NCBI GenBank assembly: GCA_963971425.1
Contig: OZ020520.1
Span: forward strand, 25,686,754-25,750,753
Source: Bryoerythrophyllum caledonicum
Taxonomy: Eukaryota; Streptophyta; Bryopsida; Pottiales; Pottiaceae
Direction: 5' to 3'
DNA: 64,000 nt
Part shown: in pieces, positions 22,501 to 34,838 of the stretch
Position numbering within the stretch: the first letter of the stretch is position 1
Layout of the letters: each line of letters opens with the position of its first letter
Program-made: the position numbers and the translations under genes
The notes under the pieces: model-generated
The model's database searches: none
Seen by the model: only the letters and a program-made list of their open reading frames with translations
What the model was told of the DNA's origin: nothing

Positions 22501-25500
22501 TTCATATCATTACATGGGTGCCAACTCACTTGTTTAAGTCTAGTCGCTTGTGCTGCTTGTAATAGAGTTTCAACAGGTGAGAGGGTCGGTGAGAGTAGTG
22601 AGACGCACCAGCAACGCTGAAGAGACTCATGTAAGGTTCATGTGGTAGTGTACTCTATGAGAGCCCAGTGACCCTCTCTTTCTCAAAAACGGACGCTAAA
22701 AGTTTTCCTTAGTATTTCCTACTTCCAAGAGAACTCTATCGGTTGTTATGAGACGAGGACTGATACTGTGAATTTGCTCTTTTAATTTACAACTTTGTGA
22801 TGTTAGGACTAGGTCCAGTCGATGGGCAAGCAGCTTATGAGAGCAATTACAGCCTTGTCAATTAGACCAGACAGGTTGCTTTGCTGCTTCCACATATACT
22901 GCGGGGTTAAATCTTCCTCAATAACGAGAAATGCTTCGTGATGATGGGAAATCATCTCGACGTTCTTCTGTGGGCCGCATCGACGTTATGCTTGACTCAA
23001 AATCATCACATGAACAGCACTGAGATGGCATGTAATTGCATACCTCCACACCTGGTCGGACATGTTGATGTCAAACGGCGACTGGAAGGTGCTGCCGGAC
23101 GGGTTGAGAGCAGGATCTGGAATTAGCGGGAGCACTGACTCCACGGTGGACTGCGCTTGCTGCTGCTGCTGCTGCTGTTGCTGCAATGAGGCTGCGACGT
23201 CCTCCTTGTGCAGTGAAGGCACCGACAGGAGATCGTGGCACAGCACTTGCTGAATCTGATCCATCAGCTGGAAGTTCTCCCTCACCTATATCACAATCGC
23301 CACCACTCATTGAAACCAAAACCACATTACTGAACGGTTGCAGTACTCAGCCCTAAGCGGTCAGATACGAAATGAACTAGTTACCCTAATGCTACTGGGT
23401 GCGTGCCATGAATGCCGGATATTGCTGGCCAAAAGATGGAAGATAGAGCCACATTTCCTCAATCTCCAACCCTTTCGAGATGAATACTAGAGAAATCATC
23501 AACACCAGGTGATGCGGCAAGTTCGTGAGGTGTCCAAGACCAACTACTCCCATCGCCTAGTACTGATATTTCCTAATTCTCAAGTAACACACGAACTGCC
23601 ATGAACTTCAGGGTGGATGTGAGACAGGAACTAAAGTAGAAAAGAGAGGATTATGAGCAGTTTTCTAGGTTCGAAGAGGAATAAAAAACCATCATTTTGT
23701 TCAAACACTGACGTTGATAGTAACCCTAACCTGCCACTAAGTTCAACATCACGCATTCATCTCAAGGTCAAGGGATCCCTGAAGGCAGCTTCCATGAAGG
23801 CCCGGGCCGCAGAAGAGGAAGATGATATGGTGGGAATGAGATGGACCAGCGCTGCACATGCTCCGTTGGATACACCGCCGTGTTATATATGCATGTATTA
23901 TATATTGAGAATCTATATTAAGCCGGGCCTCCACGTCCAGTGGACGGTGGAGGCGTGACGGAGAAACTGTAGTAATGTGGTACCGCGGATAATCAACAAA
24001 ATCTGCGGCTAATCGCCGGGAAGGTGAAGATTAAAATATTCCGTTATCATTAACTAAAATTAGCATGGACGAGGCTGCTACAACGTCTAAGCGTCGAAAT
24101 TGTTTTTCACGCACCGCCAATGCATCCTGTTGAAACAGTATTTGCTCACCGAAAGTGATCTACGGAGCAAATCAGTCAACTAATCAGAGGCGAAGGATAC
24201 TTACATAGTTGGAGGTGCCAAGCTCAAGCACAGCGTCCAGCCATGGAATGCACATGACCGTCTGCGAATGAACAGAGATCGATCAGGAGACAAACTTGAG
24301 CCTGGTGTCCTGAGCATTGTTATCACATGTAGAATTGCATAGATGAACTTCTAAGAGTGGCATCACGTGGAGCTGGAGGGTGTCAAATTGGGTTACCTTG
24401 ACTTTGGCAAAGCTTAGGAACTGTGATTGCTCCAGTGAACCAGCATTCTCGCAAACTGAATCGCCGCTCAACCACGTGTGCCTCCCTTCCAGATTCGCCT
24501 TGCCCACGAAGCTGCAGCAATCGTAAGTTCAAGCGACACATGTGACTCCCGTTTGCGAGTATGAACTTCAAGAGCGTAGGATTAGTCTTATACATAAGCA
24601 TATATGTATCAACGTCACCGCTGAGTTGGTCCTGGAAATTCCTGCCTTTGTCAGTTCCTTCCTAGTCTGATGGTTACCGGTAGCAATTTTCCTGCCGTGC
24701 ATGCCCTATGACCCTGGATATATCTATGCATCAGAAATCTCATTAAGGAACCAGCTCTTGATTTCAGACTACGTCTATAGCACTTAGCTATCACTATTTC
24801 ACATTAAAGAAGGTCAACAGAGATCGTTACTCGATAGTTCTTTGTACTTTGACAGCGCAGCGCAGGAATTCTATATATTTACAAACTAAAGAAACTAGGT
24901 CCAGCTTTCAGAACAACGACTGATGATCAGAAACTGCGCAGAGTGTAAACATATTTGTAGATTAAAGGAGAACGGTGGAAAAGACTTTGCATATTGTCAG
25001 TACAAAGAGTTGCACTTCCAGGATCAGAAATAGCTTACCCGGTGCCCGGAGAGAATGAACACAATTTGTATGTTGTGTAGAACTGCTGCGCATACCAACC
25101 AAGCTTCGGCTCCTCTGCACCCTTGGTTGTGTCCATTTGCGATGAGTAGTAACCTCTCTTCCATTGAAGCACCCTGCATGATCGTGCATCATTCACAAAC
25201 ATTCATTAATAAATTTCTCAAGGTGGACGAGTGCTTTGATATCAATTAGATATCGAATTGGTGTTCAGTACTGAACAACGAAACCGGCCAGCATGAGAAG
25301 TGTTACTATTTTCTAGAAACGACGTACAACTAGCTTGGCGGTATAGAGCACGTGTTCCAAAAACAATTCTATGGCTCCTTGAAACTCTCGCGGCGAACTG
25401 CTGTTCAAAACGTGGGCTACAGTGCCGGTACCTCGTCCAAAACGGTGGCTACAGAAGCACATTTCATGTACAGACGAAGCTAGCTTGTTCGGTACAAAAA

Positions 25501-25710
25501 GGTTAGTAGTACAGATCATGGTAACGGAATGAGATGTACACAGATAGAGATGATCAACAGCTCTTGAATTATGTCCAACCTTTTGCGAGGGTTGAGCGTC
25601 CAGAGGGTAGCGTAGGACCATCGCAGATGTTCCACCAAGATCTGCAGCCGTTCTTGCAGGAGGAGTTCCTGAGCTTCGTCGGCCTCACCACTCCTTCCCG
25701 AGCTTGACAT
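19553..25710 (-). CDS. bHLH transcription factor with MYC_N domain (subgroup IIIf-like)
   Basis: Nine minus-strand exons join in phase: 25580-25710, 25039-25173, 24397-24511, 24205-24261, 23044-23285, 21937-22347, 20877-21432, 20271-20453, 19553-19795; 690 residues. Residues ~10-165 form the bHLH-MYC_N domain (ILVEHLRWSYATLWTL, VLQWKRGYYSSQ, GFVGKANLEGRHTWLSGD, TVMCIPWLDAVLELGTSNYV), the part that binds R2R3-MYB partners in MYB-bHLH-WD40 complexes controlling flavonoid and epidermal programmes. A glutamine run is at 181-189, then a long low-complexity Ser/Thr/Gln region. The basic helix is at ~580-595 with the E-box-reading H583, E587 and R591 (HMMAERRRR), followed by the HLH (LRRLVPIISK / ADKASTLVDAIVYLKDL) and a short coiled coil. 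Only about 45 residues follow the HLH, so the ACT-like domain usual in IIIf proteins is absent. Known plant relatives are TT8, GL3/EGL3 and R/B factors; exact orthology is unproven. Confidence 0.88.
20766..20848 (-). other. Hairpin-forming inverted repeat in bHLH intron 7
   Basis: CACTAGTACAAATGGGGCTG near 20766 pairs with CAACCCCATTTGTGCTAGTG ending at 20848, giving a stem of about 23 bp with only G-U or single mismatches and a loop of about 37 bases. It starts about 30 bp downstream of the exon 7 donor in the transcript. It could be a tiny transposable element remnant or a small-RNA-like foldback; expression is unknown. Confidence 0.5.
23159..23186 (-). repeat. CAG/CTG microsatellite coding for poly-glutamine
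   Basis: The run of CTG codons on the plus strand (with one TTG interruption) encodes nine glutamines in exon 5 of the bHLH gene. It is in frame and length-variable in principle. Confidence 0.85.
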
Positions 25711-26719
25711 CCTTGCTGAAATCACTTGTAATGCACTCAGCTCCAGCGCACTTCAAGGGGATGTCTAGGTCCGGGTGCATGTTTCTGGGGCCCAAAAACT
25801 AAAACCAGTACAGTTACTTCGGTATTTCCATGGCACCAGCAAAGAGCCTGCTCAGAAGACGTCAACATGATCTCCCTTCCATTGCAAGCGCCTCCTTCGT
25901 CTACAAGACGATATATATATAGCCCAGCTCCTACGTCATACAATCCAAGAGCTAATTGAGAGTTCTACTTCTGGCATTGTGTAAGCACGAAACCCTGACC
26001 TGCATAGACATGACACGCGCACTTGCATGAAGCTGGCCGTCCAAGTAACTCAACCCTGCCAGCAAGCTGAGCACATCTCCCTTTCTACCGACAAAGCAGT
26101 TTCTCGATCGAGCCGCCAAACCAACTGCAAACCAAGTCCACCAGGTCGCGCAAGCCACCATTGATCGTTCCCCTCAAACCAAATTCACCGTGCCTCAACC
26201 ACAGCCTAGTCCACCTCTCAGTATCATGCCAGTCGGCAACTTTGGGAGAATATCGACAGAATGAAAGAAACAAACAAGAAGGAGTAATACTAGCAGACGC
26301 CCACCTCGACCTATGATCTGTCGCAACTGCAACATCCACACAAAAGCCAAGATCCAAACCGCGGTCGTCCTCAGGAGCAAGTACTCGCCGTACTTTCTAC
26401 CGCCTGCTACACTACCAGTCAGCCGCGGGAGCCATTCAAGGAGGGCCAAGCGCGACCTCTATCAAGTGTTCGCTTTACCATAAGTTCAGCCAGCCCGGTA
26501 GACCGCCCCCACGTGGTGGCAAGCACTGTACGAAGCGGGGCTCGCCCGCCGCGTTGACAAAGGGCGACTCGACTGTCGGTTTTTTGTTTCCAATAGTGGA
26601 CAGAGGAAAAGAAAGGAATCGGAGCGGCGAGCGAGGGCCTCGCTCTCCTCATTCCGTGCCACGACAGCCGCTGCATCGCCCCGGAATTCAATCGATCTAG
26701 AATGGAAGAAAGTAATCTA
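25711..26719 (-). promoter_or_regulatory. Upstream region of the bHLH gene
   Basis: TTTCAG directly precedes the start codon region (GTGATTTCAGCAAGGATG on the minus strand), so a 5'-UTR intron ending here is plausible and would place the promoter further right. The remainder carries no conserved protein and no recognisable RNA. GC content is moderate and falls at the MITE boundary. Confidence 0.35.
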
Positions 26720-27076
26720 AGGTAAAAGCCCCCCTAAAACCGACAAGTTAAGGAATGTGCATATATGGAGAGAGGAGATAATTATACTATTATTTTTCAG
26801 TGATAGCCAATAGAATTACAGTTCCAACCCAAGTGGTTTCATGTTTTTTGGATGAAAACTGAATTAGTTATGAATTTTCAAACTCTGCAGCCATGTTTAG
26901 TGGGTGGCCAGCAGTAGGTACCCCCATAACCAACGACCAATAGTGAGGGTCTTGACTAATAGCAAGCCTCCATTTGGAACTGAGTTGGTGGTAATGGGAT
27001 GGAAGAGGGTTGGACATACCTCAATTTTATAGGCGTTGGCTTTATGGGTTTTTGTTGGTTATAGGGGGGCTTACCT
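26720..27076. mobile_element. MITE family 1, copy 3 (complete)
   Basis: Both terminal repeats are present: AGGTAAAAGCCCCCCTAAAA on the left and TTATAGGGGGGCTTACCT on the right, flanked by TA at 26718-26719 and 27077-27078. The 357-bp body is non-coding and nearly identical to copy 1. The AGGTA end and TA target match the pogo-like transposon at 7233, which suggests the same kind of transposase mobilised it. Confidence 0.8.
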
Positions 27077-27135
27077 TAGATGAATGATCGGGTGCAAGGC
27101 CCGCTTCCCCACGTTCCTCTTTCGGCGAGGAAACA

Positions 27136-27209
27136 TGGCAGCTCATTGGAAGGCGTACCATTTACTTCCAATGGCTGCCATAAATGGTACGCCTTCCAAT
27201 GGCAGCTGC
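27136..27209. repeat. Perfect inverted repeat, stem of about 25 bp
   Basis: GCAGCTCATTGGAAGGCGTA-CCATTTA is followed after about 16 bases by TAAATGG-TACGCCTTCCAATGGCAGCT. The arms are almost perfectly complementary and can fold into a hairpin on either strand. Confidence 0.75.
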
Positions 27210-27397
27210 GCTTTATAACTTCACTCATGGAATGTGCGTCTTTTCGTGCAACGAGCCTTTTCCGGGGCAGGGGTGTGGACAAAAACCTACCCCTATTTTT
27301 TTTAATTTTTTTTAGTGGGGCCCCTTCTATAGAAAACCTTCCCGTAGGGTTAAAATCTCCATGCTGGGATTCCCTTGGGTTAATGATGGCCGCAGCC

Positions 27398-27576
27398 CCG
27401 AAATCTGGTATAGAATTTGCCGATGTAAGCCCCTAGACCTCCCAAATACTAGGGTCACCTCGTATAGAAATTTCCTATTAGAGCCCCAAGACCTCCCGAA
27501 ACAATAGGGTCACTTAAATCTGGTGTAGAAATTGCCAATTAAAGCCCATAGACCTCCCAAAATAATAGGGTCAGAA
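27398..27576. repeat. About 60-bp imperfect tandem repeat, three units
   Basis: AAATCTGGT-TAGAA-TTGCC followed by AGCCC-TAGACCTCCCAAA-TA and TAGGGTCA recurs three times at about 27400, 27460 and 27515. It lies inside a GC-richer segment resembling the interior of the MITE at 13840. Confidence 0.7.
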
Positions 27577-27584
27577 AACCGAGC

Positions 27585-28920
27585 CCCATGTACCCCATGT
27601 ACCCCATGTCATTAACCCCTAGATGAAAAAAGTCTCGAGGTGGGCTTTGGCAAATCTTGGGCACATTTCCCTCGTTGCAATTTATATTTTCAATTTTTGA
27701 ATTTTTGTACAGAGATGAAAGAAGACAAAAGGTATGTGCAAGTATAACTTTTATCCTCATTGGACTTATAGAAAAAGAGTTATTCCATCTTAACCGCTAA
27801 AGGACCAAAGTCCCCTTAGGGGACATTTTGAGTTTGGGTAAGGTACCACGTTCTCAATTCTAGGCATTATTTTCTAATTTTTTTAGTATAATGGACAACT
27901 TTTGATTAGCTTTGCGTAGACACAAATTTCGTAGAATTCCGACTTACGGTTCAAAAGTTACAATTTATTTTCACTTACATATACAAATAGTGCAGCAGTT
28001 TAGTGTGACATATCACAAATACTGTCACCAAACTTTAATAACTTCTAAATTCAATAGAAATTCGAGTTTTTGTCCATTTAAAAGAAAGAAAATGTCCTCT
28101 TGGAAAGGAAATTGAGATCTTTGCATCTATCGTACGGGTTTGTGAATTTCATATATTTGAGAAGGATATGCAAAATATAAAGTGTGTTGTTGATTCTCAG
28201 CACATAGTTGCATTGCAGGATTTTTTAGGACATCTTCTACACCTATTCTACTTCTAAAATTTGATGCACATGTGCCTAACATGATCCTTTTTAAGTCAAC
28301 ATAATAAATTCACAGCCCGTAGTGCAAAAAGTTGCCATAGAAGGTGGTCAAAGTTTGTTGAAGGTGTTTAGTATGACCTCAAAAAGAGATTATGTCTCAC
28401 TTCAATGGCTGATATCTTTCAATCCGTGCGATCAAACTTACCAAAAATTTCACCACACACTTTTATAAAACTCTAGTAGAAGATCCTACGATTAAATTTT
28501 CAGAAAAAACATTTTGTATCATTTCGTGTTGAATGCGCTGAAAATGGTAGCAATTTATATTTTCAATTCTTGAAATTTCGTACAAAGATGCAAGAAGACG
28601 AGAGGTATGTGCAAGTATAATTTTTATTCTCATTGGACTTATAGAATAAGAGTTATTCCATCTTAAAGAGAAAATTGTCAAGTGCGGGCACATCGGGCAA
28701 CTCCAAAGACTTTTGAAAAAATCCAAAAATTTAGACCTTGTCTGGTGCAAAACTTTGTCACAAAGTGAAGTCAAAGTCTGTTGGTCCACTCTTAGGTTGT
28801 CACATACGTCCGAAAATCATGCTCTTGGACTTCCCAAACGTCCTGTCTGTTTGGAAGCAGGTAAATTGGCGGTCGCCCAATTTACCCCCAGTCGCTCCAA
28901 AATTATAGTATTTTAAGTGA
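27585..28920. mobile_element. Fragments of the TTAACCCCTAAA-end element family, nested
   Basis: Two partial copies of the same sequence lie here (27585-27793 and about 28545-28670), each reading TGCAATTTATATTTTCAAT, GGTATGTGCAAGTATAA and CATTGGACTTATAGAA. A further terminus, TTAACCGCTAAAGGACCAAA, starts at 27790. The pieces match 55655-55870 and 60290-60500. No intact coding region is present. Confidence 0.7.
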
Positions 28921-29019
28921 TGAAGAAGGGATTAACTCTTACACGCCGGAGCAACCAAAAAGTGGTTGCTCGGATGACATTTTGAGGATGATTATTGTTG
29001 TAACTGGTCGTCTCTCATC

Positions 29020-29160
29020 CAATTCTTCAAAGAGAGTTCATTGTATGAGTAAGTATTAGATGCTGATGAAACTTGTCTCATTGAGGTAATCATGTTAAAT
29101 CTAAAGAAGAAAATGTTTCTAACATGGATCTCAATGTAGTATGTTTTAGAAACTTCTTAC
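29020..29160 (+). repeat. Dispersed repeat, counterpart of 12000-12180
   Basis: The segment contains GATGAAACTTG, GAAGAAAATGTTTCTAACATG and GATCTCAATGTAGTATG, matching the reverse complement of 12000-12180 with about 75-80 percent identity by eye. Confidence 0.6.
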
Positions 29161-29639
29161 TCTAGCTCTAAATCTAAATTCGAGTCATTAAAATGATATT
29201 TTTTAATTCTTAGTTCAATTAATGAAGTGAGGTTTATGAAGTCTAGTTTTCATTATAGTTTGAAATTTCAAAAAATACTGAAAATTGAATAAGTTATAAC
29301 GATTTGACTTTGGGCCTATAATTGATTTTCTAATTTTTGCTGAGCACGGAAGTATTATTTACACCACAAGTTTTGTTCCTAAAATGTACACCTTTGTTGT
29401 AATTTTCAATTTGTTTAGCATACTTTGAATTTGATATGAACTTTCTTCACTTTTTCTTCAAAAAATCACAATAATTCCAAATTTTTCCAAAGAAATTTGA
29501 AATTTTTCTGACATGAACAAAATGTGTGGTTCCATCTTTGAAATATGAAATAAAAAACTGACACTTATATTTGATGGAAAATTACAACACACATTACACT
29601 GCAAATTGGGATTGATTCCACGGTCATAGGTTCCGTCCT

Positions 29640-30593
29640 TTAACCCCTAAAGGCCCAAGAGTCCCCTCGAGGAACTCTTCAAGGTTTCGGTAGCATCCTA
29701 TGGTGTCAATTTATATCATTCCCTTTTGAATTTTTTTATTATAGATGGTCATTGCTAAAAGCTTTGTGAGAGTCCATTTTTTCCCCTAAATCCGACATTT
29801 ATTGAAAAAGTTATATGGTTTTGAATTTCAAATGGGAAGACTGAGCATGTCAGGCAACTCCAAAAACGTTTGCTAGGACAATCTATTGAATGTGAGATTT
29901 TCAATACGAGCAAATAATATTATTTCCTTTCATACTCTCAAAAAAATCTCTTGTCTTAAGTGGAAAATAGCATAATAATCTAAGTCAAACATTTTCGCAC
30001 ATCGTCACACTTTGTTGGGCAAGTTACCAAAACAACTTCTTCTTTTCCCTATTAAACTATGAGATCTTCATATTTCTTACATTTTATTTTTCCTACTACA
30101 TGATGTGGTGTAAGCCTTCTTATTGACCATTTGGATTATCGTTCTAAATCATGTTTACTTCACAAGAAAATAAAACGTGAATTGGCGATTTTTGAACCAC
30201 CACTCCTTGCACATTTGTTATGAATACACTACACCCCTTCTCTTCCTCTAAAACTTGGCGTATAAGGAAATAACATCATGATCAACATGATGGTAATGTT
30301 TTCAGACCTTGTGTAGTGCAAAAATTTGACACCAAGTGTAGTCAAAGTATGTTGATCCAGTCAAAGCAGGGAAGAAAAAGAATGGATTTCTATACTCCAA
30401 ACACTATAATCCTTCAATTCGTGCGGTCAAAGTTTTTGAAATTTTGTGAGGAGGTTAAAAAATAATTTTTAATTTAGATCCTACGGTTAGATAGAGAAAT
30501 AAAAGTTTTTGACTACCTCATTACTCATTGCCCTAGAATAAGCAATTTTGAAGTGTTTTTGGTGTGAAAATGCCTTGGGCCTTTAGAGGTTTA
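29640..30593. mobile_element. Non-autonomous TIR element, TTAACCCCTAAAGG family, complete
   Basis: The left end TTAACCCCTAAAGGCCCAAG is mirrored by CTTGGGCCTTTAGAGGTTTA on the right, bounding 954 bp. The interior is non-coding and shared with 60281-61221 over most of its length (for instance CCTTCTTATTGACCATT, AAACGTGAATTGGC, GACCTTGTGTAGTGCAAAA and AATTTTGTGAG). Confidence 0.75.
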
Positions 30594-30849
30594 TGAGTTA
30601 AGTGGATTCGTACACTTTGACTTCAAGAGTGAAACCCCCCCCTGACGCACATGACTCAAATTTAAACCTAATCCTTTACATTGAAGAGTGAACCAATTTT
30701 TTCATTTCAATATTGAAAATTTCCAAAATTTGGCAATCATCTTCTATGTGGCCATTTGTACAACAATATCATACACCTAAAACTCTAACGGTTGCGCTCT
30801 ACAACAACAATTTCACTCTTGAAGCATGCTCAAAGATGCTCCACCATTG

Positions 30850-31740
30850 TTGTCGTTGCTTGGTGCGGTTTGACTAATACTGCAAGCTCCGAGTTTGCAC
30901 AAGCCTTTGTTGCAAGCTCCGCCTAGAGGTCCTTAATGACGTGGTTGGTGGCCTTCAATTTTATCTTGGCCTCCTCCAACTGCGTCTGCTTTGCGCGATG
31001 AATTATCTTCTGAAGGCACGCTTGCTCAAGTTCTGCCTCAAGTTCGTTGATGATTTGCTTGCGATATTATATATCTACAGCCTTAAGCAATGCTCGCTTT
31101 CTGGAGCTCTTGTCCATGCGGTCTCGGACTTCTTGAAAATGCAGCCTTCCGCTTCAGCCGCGATTCCCGCGGTTCTGTCGCGTTGTCACTACGCCCCACC
31201 CCTACGCTCTCGTCTGCTTGTGATGACTCTCCTGCAAATACTTGTGGCTCTTCCGCATTGCTGGTCATAGTTGGTTGCAAAGGATGGCCAAACACGGCCA
31301 TAATATTGTCCGCTGCAGACTGAACACCTTTAAGTGGAGTCTCGTCCACGTCTCCTGCTGTTGTTTGGCTATCGCCATTGATGGCCATTGCAACGACTTT
31401 TGTTGGCACGTCGTTGGCATCTAGTGCGGATTCGGCGAGGATGCCTTCAAGCCATGCCACGCTTGTTGGAATGTCTCGTTGCTTGCATTTGACGGATCGC
31501 TTAGTCTTTGTCCTCACCGACCGCCAATCCACGCGCCTCTCAAGTACCAATTCCGCGTACACCATTTGCACCTACAACTTGGTGTCAAATTCTGGTGGCC
31601 TGGTCGCATCCGGCCGCATCCAATGGTAGACCTTCAAATACTGCTTCCGGAAATCTTCAAATCGGATGCAATTGAGCCGAAATTTGTTACGCGTGTTCCA
31701 CGTTGTCTTTGCCAGCATATTTTCCATTAAATGGAGAATA
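30850..31740 (-). pseudogene. ORF-X copy 1: unrecognised transposon-associated protein with coiled coil
   Basis: On the minus strand an ORF with scattered stops encodes, in order, a segment with TTWNTRNKFRLNCIRFEDFR, a block VQMVYAELVLERRVDWRSV at about 31520-31580, a linker with acidic and Ser-rich stretches, and a C-terminal coiled coil (ELEAELEQACLQKIIHRAKQ) at about 30950-31060. The MVYxELVLGxxVDWR block recurs in three other places in the window. I do not recognise the family. The divergent neighbour at 32479 is a broken kinase-like gene. Confidence 0.6.
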
Positions 31741-32478
31741 TGCGACAACAAGATGTAGTCATTGCACGTCTTGGCGGTCTAAAATCCATGACCCCTGGGG
31801 CCCAAGTCGTCCATCCATCCATCCATCGAGCATGTGGTTATTCAAATCGTCTAGTGGCGCTGACATGCCCTTGTTGCCGCGTTTGCCCATTGCCAAGATT
31901 GTGGAGAATTTCTCCACGACTCTATGTTGATAATACAAATCGTGGAAACGCTAGTAACATTTATAACAAAATCTAATACGCGTTTTTAAAATATTATTAC
32001 TATTACTCTTTACCAAAATCCTTGAAAAAAAATTTAACAATCTTAAATGCAATAATTTTTAGTTATTACCTTTGAGAAAAATAAATTGGCAAGCCCTCGG
32101 TATGAAAATAGTTTGACTCACAAAATTCTCCTCACAAAATTGGCACTTGAGCTTCCCAAAAGGACAAACTCAAATGCACCAATCCAAAGGCGAGAAGAGA
32201 GGAGTGAAAAAGAAAATGATCAATCGTCCTTTGTATAGCGACTGGCATCGTCGCCCTAACCAATTGGAGGAACACCTATAAGTGTCTCTTCTATCCCCCT
32301 CACTCTTCACTCCCAACTTTACCACGGTTCACTAATTGGAAACGATTGTGATCGTAAAAAAATTGGAGTTCCAAATCAAATCTCGTGGTTAAGGTCGAAG
32401 GTCCTTTCAACTAGACTGAAGGGGGGGGGGGGGAATTTTGTTGTTTTTTCCCATTTTGCAAGCCTCAGGAGATTAGCC

Positions 32479-33722
32479 ATGGAAGGCACTTCCAACAACC
32501 CTAAAAAGTGCCAAGGTAAACGTAAGAAGAACAACCGTGGACAGAAGAAGAAAAACGAGCCTCCGAGGTATGCGAGATCGAACTCGAGGGCTATTGCCAA
32601 TGATGCTCATCAGCTCGACATGCCGAGTGACAAGTGCAAGACCGTCATCACGAGGTCTATTTACGATTATTACAAGCAGGCCTCGTTGACGAGGTTGAAT
32701 CTCGGCTATCTCATACACGGTCCAGAGAACGGAAATAGGTGTTCTTGGCCGACATGAAGGTGAGGTTCATGCAAGCGCTCAATGATGACTAGTGGTCTGA
32801 AGACAAGCGCAAGATAAGCTTTGATAAGTGGATGGTTGGAGGATTCTTAGTGGAATCCGTCGCAAATACTCGAGAATCACTTACGCCTTGATGGAACGAA
32901 AGGCTCCGTTGGGTACACGGAGTACAAGGCTAGATTGGCCAACTGGAGAAGGCGCTTATTACATGGCATGCCAACCGGACCAACAAGCGGTGCTATTGGA
33001 ACAACATCGGTGACAAAAACATGTATCATCTCCGCAGGGAACACCTCGTGTTTTTGCAACACACGTTCGGGTGGACTACGTTGGAGGCGGACGTTGAGGG
33101 GCGTACTGCAAGGTCCAAAAGTCTTATATTCAGGGAGATGAGAGGATTCTCCCGCACTTGGCCTTGGCGAGCAAGAGGCGGAATCACACCACCTTGGCCA
33201 TGAAGGTTCGTCAATTCCAAGCCCAGGCCCTCGCCATACGGTTTCCGCACCACGGTTGCATCAAATTGCTAGCTGTCCATCGAAGCGCTCCAAGGGCTTC
33301 AACTTGTGGTGGAACGGCGGTATGTTGCGGTAGATGCTCAACCTAGAAGCCGCTTTTGGATTGAATGTCAACGAGACGATCCAAGCTGCAATGTTGGGCA
33401 CGGATTTTGCAACGACATGATTGAAGAGGGGCAACGTGTCGAGGTCTTCAAAGCAAAGCGCACTCGTCTTGTGTTGACCTTTCTACACATCATGCACCAC
33501 GTTCAATAGGCCCATTATCTACAGAATGACTTGTCATTGGACAACATACTACTCCACTTTCCATTAGCTCTTCCTAGAAAGATGTACATTGGAGTGTGTG
33601 ATTGGGGGCTCTTGGGCACAATATCCGATCCGAAGGCCAGGTTTTACATCTACGAGATCGCGAGGGCAAGAGACGAGGAGCGCGTTGGTCGCTGGTGGTT
33701 GGCTCCGGAAATCAAGTTGTGA
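32479..33722 (+). pseudogene. Kinase-like protein, frameshifted and stop-containing
   Basis: The coding signal moves between frames with stops, so this is a relic. Its C-terminal third (33486-33722) shows kinase landmarks: LQNDLSLDNILLHF as catalytic loop (the His of HxDLxxxN replaced by Gln), YIGVCDWG as the DFG-like motif and RWWLAPEI as the APE motif. A TAG at 33507 interrupts just before the catalytic loop. The N-terminal part (from the ATG at 32479) is Lys/Asn-rich and basic. The gene is divergent from ORF-X copy 1 with about 740 bp between. Kinase assignment rests on these three motifs; the upstream half, including the ATP-binding loop, is not recognisable. Confidence 0.6.
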
Positions 33723-34506
33723 TAAAGGCCATTTTCCTCACTGTATTATTGGATTTCTATCAATATATTTTACCTTCCATCTTCACATGTATATGACTAG
33801 TATTTTTTTGTTCCATACGACATTTAATTTGCAACTAAATAACACGATATTTGTTGGTATTATTTTTGCTACTAAATAGCATGTTATGAATTGTTTTGAA
33901 TATGCTACTCCCTTTTTACACCTTCAAATATTGGTGTACAAGGAACTAGTATTATGCTTGATTTTGGATACGTACCTAAAATTTTGAAGAGAAAACTTTG
34001 TTCTTCCAAATTTTTATACTACATTGTTTGGGGTCCCTCATAAGAGAGTAGTGGAGATTTTTTTAGTTTTTTTTATTCACGGTTTGAAAGCGAGTACCAT
34101 AATACCATTCAACTTTCAAGTAAAAAATGGGGACTTTGGGCAACTCCAAAAAACTTCCTAAAAGTTTCTATTGACTTTGAGATTTTTCATACATATAGAG
34201 AATATTACCTTTCTTGAAGATGTCAAAAGCATTTGAATAATCATTCTAAAGCCTATTGAATTCATGGAAAAAGAAGATGTGAAATGGCAAATTTTGAACA
34301 TCCATACCTTGCACAATTGTGTGGAATATGCTACACCCGTTCTCCATTGCTAATAATTTGTATATAGCAAATTAAGTCATGCTCCACAAAGATAAAAGGC
34401 TAAGGGTTTCTGTAGTGCAAAAACTCAATACCAATTGAAGTCAAAGTTGGCTAATCCACTCAACACGGAGAATCAAATGAACCATATTCTTGACTTTATA
34501 CACAAT

Positions 34507-34838
34507 ACGGATATTTAACAAAATTTGGACAAAATCACCATTTGTGGACCGATTAGACACTGAATTCTTATCGGCTGCCATCCGATGCTTCTCTTCGTAT
34601 GAAAATTTCAAACGGTCATAACTTACTCAAAATTTGTCCAAATCAAGCTTATGAGGTGTTAATCGACATTTACATTTTTCGTAGATGCCAAAAAAACATC
34701 TCATATGCTCCATTTGGATAGAAAATGAGTGAGTTAGGCACTTTAGAAGATTATTGATAAGACGCTTTGGCAGCTCTCGGCTCGCAGCCGACCACTATTT
34801 CTGGACTTTCATTTGTCCATATTTTGTTAAACATCCGT
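34507..34838. mobile_element. Small inverted-repeat element
   Basis: ACGGATATTTAACAAAATTT-GGACAAA at 34507 is the inverse of TTTGTCCATATTTTGTTAAA-CATCCGT ending at 34838. The 332-bp body is non-coding. It appears to be a MITE inserted in a larger decayed repeat. Confidence 0.65.
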
